A stretch of DNA of 8,269 nt from Fimbriimonadales bacterium (GTDB taxonomy: Bacteria; Armatimonadota; Fimbriimonadia; Fimbriimonadales; GBS-DC), in NCBI GenBank assembly GCA_026416655.1, contig JAOAES010000089.1, positions 1-8,269 of the forward strand, given 5' to 3'. The position numbers and the translations under genes are program-made. The stretch's first letter is position 1. The number at the start of each line of letters is the position of its first letter. Below, in pieces: positions 1 to 5,129 of the stretch. Under the pieces are notes generated by a model. The model did no database searches. It saw only the letters and a list, made by a program, of their open reading frames with translations, and was not told the DNA's origin.

Positions 1-1
1 T

Positions 2-694
2 GGCGGCAACATCAATCGGCAGGCAGGCGGAACCTTCCGCGCCACTGTGGACGGGAGCAACAATACGATTACTTTTGAGAACCTGTCGCTGAATTTTCTG
101 GCGAACGGGCCTGCCGTGTTGCCCGTGACGCTCACGATTGCGGGGGAGTCGTTCCGCACGCGGAACCCAACCTCCACTTACGTCTTGCCATCGCAGGGGA
201 TTAGCTTCCCGATTGGCACGGTGAACCTGAGCCAGTTCACGGCGGCTCAGACGGGCGCAGGCGCGGGCGTGTTGACCCCCACGGGACCCGACCAATACAA
301 TTTCACTGCGGGCGTGCAGGTTGACCTGACCTTCGCCGCCGACTTACTGGGCAATCCGTTCGCCCAGACCGTCCCCTTCGTGCTGCCGTTGCAGGGACAG
401 GTGGTCGTGAACGGCAACAACGCGCTCATCACCTCGCTGCAGCCGCTCAACTTTTCCCAGACCTTTAACCCGAACCTTGACTTACCGCCGTTCGAGTTCG
501 GCTTGCCCACAATTCTGCCGCCTGGCAACACGGCAAACTTGATTTTCGACCTGACGTTGGAGGAGCTTGGGCTGAATGTCGACCTCGATATCAACCTGCG
601 CGCGGAAGGAACGCTGGTTCCTGAGCCGGCGAGCTTGACGGCGTTAGGGCTGGGGCTGGCGGCGCTGGGACGCAAGCGTAAGCGACGAGCTTAG
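2..694 (+). CDS. PEP-CTERM sorting-signal surface protein, 5' end cut by the window
   Basis: The reading frame is open from base 2, so the gene enters from the left; the GTG at 47 is in frame but is probably not the start, because no signal peptide is visible and 15 sense codons precede it. 230 residues are visible. The body is beta-prone, rich in Asn, Thr, Pro and alternating hydrophobics, with little Lys and no Cys, as in secreted beta-sandwich proteins. The C-terminus has the three parts of a PEP-CTERM signal: VPEPAS (from base 617), a hydrophobic segment rich in Leu, Gly and Ala, and the basic tail RKRKRRA. Proteins of this class are exported by Sec, then recognised and processed by an exosortase at the envelope; no exosortase is in this window. 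The body matches no functional domain I recognise. It ends 20 bases from the convergent mtnA stop, with no obvious terminator hairpin between them. Confidence 0.85.
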   Translation, partial: GGNINRQAGGTFRATVDGSNNTITFENLSLNFLANGPAVLPVTLTIAGESFRTRNPTSTYVLPSQGISFPIGTVNLSQFTAAQTGAGAGVLTPTGPDQYNFTAGVQVDLTFAADLLGNPFAQTVPFVLPLQGQVVVNGNNALITSLQPLNFSQTFNPNLDLPPFEFGLPTILPPGNTANLIFDLTLEELGLNVDLDINLRAEGTLVPEPASLTALGLGLAALGRKRKRRA

Positions 695-714
695 CTTGCC
701 CTTCTGTCGAGCCG

Positions 715-1725
715 TCAAAACCGATATGGCGGGCGGTAGACCCCGCGTTCGGTGATAATCGCCGTAATCAGCGTTGCGGGCGTGACATCGAACGCGGGGT
801 TCAAAGCCGGCGCGCCCGTTGGGGCAACCTGCAGACCGCCGATGTGGGTGACCTCTGCGGAATCGCGATACTCAATTGGGATTGCCGTTCCGTCGGGCGT
901 GGCAGGGTCGATGGTGGTCTCCGGCGCGGCGATGTAGAACGGGACGCCGTGGTAGTGCGCCAGCACAGCGAGCGTGTAGGTGCCGATTTTGTTTGCCGTG
1001 TCGCCATTCGCGGCGATGCGGTCTGCCCCAGCAATCACAGCGTCCACCTTGCCCTGCGCCATCAGCGTCCCCGCCGCGCCGTCGGCGACGATTTCGAAGG
1101 GGATCCCCTCCTGCAAGAGTTCCCACGCAGTGAGCTTTAGCCCCTGCAGGCGGGGGCGCGTCTCGCAGGCGTATACATGCTGGAGTTTGCCCTGCTCGTG
1201 GGCGACGCGAATAATGCCCAGCGCAGTGCCGATTCCGCCTGTGGCGAGCGCGCCCGTGTTGCAGATGGTCATCACGCGGGCGTTCGGGGGCAGCAACGCC
1301 GCGCCATACTCCGCCATCGCGCGGTCGGCTTCGTAGTCCTCGCGTTGAATCGCTTCCGCTTCGGCAAGCAGGCGCGTGCGCGCCTCGTCGGGCGTCTGGC
1401 TCTGCGCGACAACCTGCTGCAGGCGTTCAATCGCACCGAACAGGTTCACGGCGGTCGGGCGGGTTTGCGCGAAGGCGGCGCACACCTCGCCAAACGCGCT
1501 GCGGAAAGCGTCCATCGCGCTCGTCTGAATCTGACGCGCCGCTAACGCCAGCCCATAGGCGGCGGCGATGCCGATGGCGGGCGCGCCGCGCACCTTCATC
1601 GCCCGAATCGCCTCCGCCACCCCGCGCCAGTCGTCGAACTCTTCAATCACCACGCGCGCGGGCAGCTGCGTCTGGTCTAAAATCGCTACGACGCCGTCGC
1701 GCCACGCTACCGGTTGAACTTTCAT
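715..1725 (-). CDS. mtnA: S-methyl-5-thioribose-1-phosphate isomerase (MtnA)
   Basis: The enzyme isomerises 5-methylthioribose 1-phosphate to 5-methylthioribulose 1-phosphate in the cytoplasmic methionine-salvage pathway, which recycles methylthioadenosine. The 336-residue length is usual for the family, which belongs to the eIF2B alpha/beta/delta-like superfamily. Visible landmarks are RGAPAIG at 46-52, TICNTGALATGG around 153-164 with the likely catalytic Cys155, GADRIAANGD around 233-242 with the likely catalytic Asp235, NKIGTY at 245-250, and the substrate-pocket region APETTID near 267-273. No key residue is missing. The ATG shares one base with the TGA of the upstream oxidase gene (TGATG), and no Shine-Dalgarno sequence precedes it, so translation probably depends on reinitiation from that gene. 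No other methionine-salvage gene (mtnB, mtnC, mtnD, mtnK, mtnP) lies in the window. Some members act on 5-deoxyribose 1-phosphate or ribose 1-phosphate, so a related sugar-phosphate role is possible. Confidence 0.93.
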   Translation of the reverse strand: MKVQPVAWRDGVVAILDQTQLPARVVIEEFDDWRGVAEAIRAMKVRGAPAIGIAAAYGLALAARQIQTSAMDAFRSAFGEVCAAFAQTRPTAVNLFGAIERLQQVVAQSQTPDEARTRLLAEAEAIQREDYEADRAMAEYGAALLPPNARVMTICNTGALATGGIGTALGIIRVAHEQGKLQHVYACETRPRLQGLKLTAWELLQEGIPFEIVADGAAGTLMAQGKVDAVIAGADRIAANGDTANKIGTYTLAVLAHYHGVPFYIAAPETTIDPATPDGTAIPIEYRDSAEVTHIGGLQVAPTGAPALNPAFDVTPATLITAIITERGVYRPPYRF

Positions 1726-2900
1726 CAGGGAGAAGGATACCCCACGAATCGCAGGGCGTCGCGACTGACTTCGCTCAGGCTCTTATGTCCCGTGAGCGCG
1801 AGCGTCAGGTCGAAATCGGCGAGGAAGTTGCGCAGGTAGGTGTGGACGCCGTTCTCGCCGTCGATGCCCAGCGCCCACATCACCGGTCTGCCCAGCCCCA
1901 CCATCCGCGCGCCCAGCGCGAGGGCTTTCAGCGCGTCCGCGCCCGTGCGGATCCCGCTGTCGAACAGCACGGGAACCTGCCCGCCGACCGCCTGTAGAAT
2001 CGCGTCGAGGGCGTCCAGCGCAGGAATCGCGCCGTCGACCTGCCTGCCGCCATGATTGGAGACGATAATCCCGTCCACGCCGCGCCGCACCGCCTCCCGC
2101 GCGTCGTCGGGATGGAGTAGCCCCTTGAGCAGGATGGGCAGTTTCGTCTGCTGGCGCAGGAAGGCGAGGTCGTCCCAGGTGAGGCTGGGGTTGCCGAAAA
2201 TGGCGGCGAACTGCATCACCGCGCTGCCCGGGTCTTCTTCCGGGGGCGCGGCAAGCAAGGCACGGAACACAGGGTCGCTAAAGTAGTTCGCCAGCCCATC
2301 GCCATGCATAAACGGCAGGTAGGCATGGCGCAGGTCGCGGGGACGCCACGCCAGCATGAAGGTGTCCACCGTGACCACAATCGCGCTGTAGCCCGCCGCC
2401 TCCGCACGGCGCACGAAGCTCGCGGCGACCTCGTGGTTGCGGCTCCAGTAGAGCTGGAACCAGCGCGGGGCGTCGCCCATCGCCTCTGCGACCTGCTCGA
2501 TGGAGTAGGAGGCGACGGTGCTTAGCGTGAAGGGAATCCCCATTTTGGCGCATGCCCGCGCCGTCGCTCGCTCGCCGTCGGGATGCACAATCCCCTGCAC
2601 GCCCACAGGCGCGACATACACAGGCGCAGGGAACCGCTGCCCCAGCAGTTCCACGCTCCAGTCGCGTTGGGACACATCCCTTAGGAAGCGGGGAACGATT
2701 TGCCACTGCTCGAACGCTCGTCGGTTCGCCGTCGCCGTGCTTTCTGTGCCTGCGCTGCCTGCGACATAGTCGAACGCTTCGGGCTTCATCGCCTGTCGCG
2801 CCGCCGTTTCGAGGTCGGCGTCGTCCACCGGGAACCGTTCGGGCATGCCAAACAGCCCCTTGCGATAAATCTCCAGCTGCCGCTCCATGCCTGTTTCCAT
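1725..2900 (-). CDS. FMN-dependent alpha-hydroxy-acid oxidase, lactate 2-monooxygenase-like
   Basis: This 391-residue protein is a TIM-barrel flavoenzyme of the glycolate oxidase/lactate oxidase family, which oxidises L-2-hydroxy acids with FMN. Expected active-site residues are in place: Tyr45 in FDYVAGSAG, the FMN contacts around APVGVQGIVHPDGE (96-110), Tyr151 in FQLYW, Asp179 and Arg186 in the VTVDT...RPRDL region, Lys259 in LLKG, the catalytic pair His283 and Arg286 in SNHGGRQVDG, and the phosphate-binding DSGIRTGAD (314-322). The stretch from Asp179 to Lys259 is longer than in lactate oxidase, which together with the HPDGE motif favours the lactate 2-monooxygenase group (lactate + O2 to acetate + CO2). 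Simple oxidase or dehydrogenase activity on another hydroxy acid cannot be excluded. AAAGGAGG sits nine bases before the first ATG, supporting that start over Met5. The gene heads a coupled pair with mtnA, which hints at a hydroxy acid linked to methionine salvage. Confidence 0.88.
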   Translation of the reverse strand: METGMERQLEIYRKGLFGMPERFPVDDADLETAARQAMKPEAFDYVAGSAGTESTATANRRAFEQWQIVPRFLRDVSQRDWSVELLGQRFPAPVYVAPVGVQGIVHPDGERATARACAKMGIPFTLSTVASYSIEQVAEAMGDAPRWFQLYWSRNHEVAASFVRRAEAAGYSAIVVTVDTFMLAWRPRDLRHAYLPFMHGDGLANYFSDPVFRALLAAPPEEDPGSAVMQFAAIFGNPSLTWDDLAFLRQQTKLPILLKGLLHPDDAREAVRRGVDGIIVSNHGGRQVDGAIPALDALDAILQAVGGQVPVLFDSGIRTGADALKALALGARMVGLGRPVMWALGIDGENGVHTYLRNFLADFDLTLALTGHKSLSEVSRDALRFVGYPSP

Positions 2901-2905
2901 CGTTG

Positions 2906-2926
2906 GAACCCTCCTTTAGAGGGTTC
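2906..2926 (-). promoter_or_regulatory. Hairpin embracing the ribosome-binding site of the oxidase gene
   Basis: Read on the minus strand, GAACCCTC, a five-base loop TAAAG and GAGGGTTC form a perfect eight-base-pair stem. The Shine-Dalgarno sequence AAAGGAGG lies half in the loop and half in the right arm, nine bases before the ATG at 2900. Folding would hide part of the ribosome-binding site, so the element could modulate translation of the oxidase and, through coupling, of mtnA. As DNA it could equally be an operator. I saw no convincing -35/-10 pair in the remaining 77 bases (2927-3003) before the divergent gene. Confidence 0.5.
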
Positions 2927-3003
2927 GCCACTGCCAGAAAAACTCCTGTACCCCCTACAAATGCGGGAACTCTTCTCGAGCAATATCAGTATGAGTATTC
3001 ACT

Positions 3004-3912
3004 ATGCGAATAGAGGTCTGTAAGGAGGGGGATTTACACTCCCTGCTGGGTCAAATTCTGGATGAGTTGCGAGCGATTCGCGGTCTGCTGGAGGGTCGCC
3101 CGGCTGCGCCCCAACAGGCTAAAAACTCAGCTGCGCCTGCGTTATCGGCGCCGCCCACTGACGCCGCTCCTACCGCGCAGCACGCGGAAGCCTACCTGCA
3201 TCGCTACCTGACGGGACGACAGCTGCGCATCGTAGAAGCGATGAGTCTTGAGCCTGAAAACGAAGTGGTGCGCGGGCGTATGCAGCTGGCGCATTTTATG
3301 GGGCAGCACTACGCCCTCACGCAGGGCATGCTGGAGGAGCTACGCGCCACGCTGCAGTGCCCGCGCCCCGTGTTCGTGGATTTAGCCGGGATGCCTGAAA
3401 AAGCCATCTCGGTGCTGACGAGTACGGGCAAGCGTCTGTCCGACCTGTATATGTTGCAGGTCTATGAGTACCACCGCAAAGAGCGTTGTATCCGCTTGAA
3501 GGCGCGCCGCCAGCCCTATGTACATAACTATCTTTCGGGGGGCTGGTTCGAGATGTATGTGGCACAGGAGGCGCGGAAGCTACTGGGCGCACGGCTACTG
3601 CTGGCAAAACGGAATGTGAAGCTGGAAGCAGCGGGAGGCGCGGTCTGTGAGGCGGATTTGTTGCTGGTTGTTGCAGACCCGCGCGGCGATTTGCGCCTCG
3701 CGGTGCTGGAATGCAAGAGCGCGAACGCGCTCTACGACGACGAACCGCGTCAGGTCAAGCGGCTCAACAGCCTGCTCAATCTGGGAATGCAACGCTCGGC
3801 GGTTGTGTTTCCTGACCCGCCCAGCCCCGCCTTCGCAGACCGCTGGTTTCAGGAGACGGGGTCGCAGGTAATCGGGCGGGAGCAGTTGGCGCAGTTCTTG
3901 CAAGGTCTTTAG
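3004..3912 (+). CDS. Putative PD-(D/E)XK nuclease, DUF1887/Card1-like catalytic domain, no CARF domain seen
   Basis: This 302-residue protein has three parts. Residues 10-31 form an amphipathic helix (LLGQILDELRAIRGLLEG), followed by an Ala/Pro/Gln-rich linker to about residue 58. Residues 60-175 form a mixed helical domain that I cannot assign. Residues 178-270 carry a PD-(D/E)XK pattern: GGWFE with Glu183 opening a helix, EADLLLV with Asp218, and the E-x-K motif LECKSA with Glu236 and Lys238, followed by a helix with QVKRLNSL and a strand SAVVF. The order and spacing resemble the nuclease half of Card1/Can2 proteins, which cut DNA or RNA when their CARF domain binds cyclic oligoadenylate; here no N-terminal Rossmann-type CARF region is evident, nor any cas gene nearby. 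The start is uncertain: ATG 3004 has no ribosome-binding site, while an AAGGAGGGG lies inside the gene at 3022-3030 without a good start after it. A repair or housekeeping nuclease role is an alternative to defence. Confidence 0.6.
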   Translation: MRIEVCKEGDLHSLLGQILDELRAIRGLLEGRPAAPQQAKNSAAPALSAPPTDAAPTAQHAEAYLHRYLTGRQLRIVEAMSLEPENEVVRGRMQLAHFMGQHYALTQGMLEELRATLQCPRPVFVDLAGMPEKAISVLTSTGKRLSDLYMLQVYEYHRKERCIRLKARRQPYVHNYLSGGWFEMYVAQEARKLLGARLLLAKRNVKLEAAGGAVCEADLLLVVADPRGDLRLAVLECKSANALYDDEPRQVKRLNSLLNLGMQRSAVVFPDPPSPAFADRWFQETGSQVIGREQLAQFLQGL

Positions 3913-4697
3913 TCGCGTAAAGTTGCGGAGCGCGGTTCCCGACGACCCCGCTCCGCCTGCAACCGCTCCACCATCTCTGGAATCGTCACAAACTCGAAAC
4001 CGCGCTGGCGCAGGGCGCGGATGAGTTCAGGCAGTGCGTCGGCGGCATGGGGATAGGTGTCGTGCAGGAGCAAGATGCTGCCGTTATGGGCGCGGCGAGC
4101 GTAGCGGTAGACCCAGCGATGGTTCGGAGGCGCGTGCGCTGGCTCGCCCAGCACCGTCGCCATCACGAGGGGCATGCGCCAGCGTTGCACCGCACGGCGG
4201 ACTGTCGCGTTCTGCGCCAGATACGGCGGGCGATACGCCACCAGATGCACGCCTGCCCGACGCGCCAGAACCTGACAGTCGCGGATCTGCCGCCAGACCT
4301 GCTCCTCCGTGAGGTCGGTTTGTCGCTGGTGGTCGTAGCTGTGGCAGCCGAGCGCGTGCCCTTCTGCTTCGATCCGCCGCGCCAGTGCGGGATACCGCTT
4401 GAGCTTGGTTCCCACCACAAAGAAGGTCGCCCTGACGCCCTCCTGTTTCAGGATGTCCAGAATGCGGGGGGTCGTTTCGGGGTCGGGTCCGTCGTCGAAG
4501 GTGAGCGCGACGACGGGCGCGCGGGGGTCGCCGCGCCACAGCACGCCCTCGCGCGTCAGCAGATGCTCGCCGCGCAGGCGCAGCCGCCAGTATTCGAGGC
4601 TCAGCAGTCGCTCGCGCGATTCGCCCGTCAGGTCGGGCAGGAAGTAATAGACTATCAGCAGGCACAGTAGCGCGTCCACCCAGTAAACCCAGCGCAC
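3909..4697 (-). CDS. Membrane-anchored polysaccharide deacetylase (NodB/CE4 domain)
   Basis: The 262-residue product starts with a short hydrophobic segment (about residues 8-21) that probably anchors it in the inner membrane with the catalytic domain outside. The NodB domain follows: LTFDDGPD at 65-72 (base Asp68, metal ligand Asp69), HSYDH at 119-123 (metal-binding His119 and His123), RPPY at 156-159, and LLLHD at 209-213 with the C-terminal catalytic His212. Such enzymes remove N-acetyl groups from chitooligosaccharide, peptidoglycan or extracellular polysaccharide; the substrate cannot be told from sequence. The region where motif 4 usually has Asp/Trp reads TVLGEPAHA, so that motif is altered. 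The start is a GTG with no Shine-Dalgarno sequence, seven bases downstream of a consensus TATAAT, which points to a leaderless mRNA. Its TAA overlaps the TAG of the convergent nuclease gene by four bases (3909-3912). The Arg-rich tail after residue 245 looks disordered. Confidence 0.9.
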   Translation of the reverse strand: MRWVYWVDALLCLLIVYYFLPDLTGESRERLLSLEYWRLRLRGEHLLTREGVLWRGDPRAPVVALTFDDGPDPETTPRILDILKQEGVRATFFVVGTKLKRYPALARRIEAEGHALGCHSYDHQRQTDLTEEQVWRQIRDCQVLARRAGVHLVAYRPPYLAQNATVRRAVQRWRMPLVMATVLGEPAHAPPNHRWVYRYARRAHNGSILLLHDTYPHAADALPELIRALRQRGFEFVTIPEMVERLQAERGRREPRSATLRD

Positions 4698-4700
4698 GGG

Positions 4701-4711
4701 GGTATTATACC
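4701..4711. promoter_or_regulatory. Palindromic -10 element, probable shared divergent promoter
   Basis: GGTATTATACC is a perfect inverted repeat around one central base, midway between the GTG of the deacetylase gene (4697, minus) and the ATG of the 4718 gene (plus). On the minus strand it reads TATAAT (4709 to 4704), an exact -10 consensus; on the plus strand TATTAT (4703-4708). Only 20 bases separate the two start codons. The expected transcription starts fall on or within a few bases of each start codon, and neither gene has a ribosome-binding site, so both messages appear leaderless. No clear TTGACA-like -35 hexamer is seen on either side; those positions lie inside the coding regions. 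Confidence 0.55.
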
Positions 4712-4717
4712 GTCGGT

Positions 4718-5116
4718 ATGAAAAGCGTGGTGATTTCGCGGCACGCGCTACTCGCGGCGCAGGAACAGGCTCTGCGTGAGCTGGGCGCCGAGGTGGTGGA
4801 AACCTGCGCCCAGTACGAACCCGATCAGGACAACCCTCGCTGGAAGGCGCAAGGGGTGGAGGCGATTTTTACGGTCGCCCTGCCGCCGTCGCTGTTGGCG
4901 CGTCTGAGCGAGGCGTTTCGCGTGTTCACTTTCGATATGGAGAGCGTCGGGATCGCGCAGGATGAAGACGAAGCAAAAGCTTGGTGCGCCCTTGCGCCGC
5001 AGGTGCGTAGCTACCTGCCCGCCCGCGAGGGGAGCCTGCGCCTGCTGGAGTTTCGGGGCGTGTCGGAACTGAAAATCCAGATTCAGACCACGCGCGTCTG
5101 GGAAGTAAAGCCTTAA
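4718..5116 (+). CDS. Small conserved-looking protein of unknown function, possible Rossmann-like fold
   Basis: I do not recognise this 132-residue protein. It alternates strands and helices: SVVIS (3-7), a helix HALLAAQEQALRELG (9-23), a strand AEVVETC (24-30), an acidic loop, a strand AIFTVALP (49-56), a helix SLLARLSEAF (58-67), a strand RVFTFDME (68-75), a helix rich in acidic residues, then strands at the C-terminus. This suggests a compact cytoplasmic alpha/beta domain. There is no signal peptide, membrane segment or classic nucleotide-binding glycine loop. SRH (7-9) and FTFDME (70-75) might be functional patches. The ATG lies nine bases after the TATTAT element and has no Shine-Dalgarno sequence, so it is probably read from a leaderless transcript. 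The gene ends 13 bases before the MCE gene, so it is likely the first gene of a unit with that gene and rplI. Codon use looks like its neighbours. Confidence 0.75.
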   Translation: MKSVVISRHALLAAQEQALRELGAEVVETCAQYEPDQDNPRWKAQGVEAIFTVALPPSLLARLSEAFRVFTFDMESVGIAQDEDEAKAWCALAPQVRSYLPAREGSLRLLEFRGVSELKIQIQTTRVWEVKP

Positions 5117-5129
5117 ATCAGGTACTCTT

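Noticed and set aside
695..714. Terminator between the convergent PEP-CTERM and mtnA genes
   Set aside because: Only about four complementary bases could be paired across the region and there is no T-tract.
2278..2931. Long open frame (217 codons) on the minus strand in another phase over the oxidase gene
   Set aside because: Its product is Arg/Ala/Gly-rich low-complexity sequence with no family features and lies over a well-supported enzyme gene; a GC-rich shadow.
2961..3023. Possible 20-residue leader peptide before the nuclease gene
   Set aside because: It has no ribosome-binding site and no regulatory codon run, so it is kept only as one explanation of the ambiguous start.
3004..3912. 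CRISPR-associated locus suggested by the Card1-like nuclease
   Set aside because: No repeat-spacer array, cas gene or CARF domain is visible anywhere in the window; the flanking genes are housekeeping or envelope genes.
4047..4670. Open frame of 207 codons on the plus strand opposite the deacetylase
   Set aside because: The deacetylase motifs are unambiguous on the minus strand; the antisense product is compositionally biased and lacks a ribosome-binding site.
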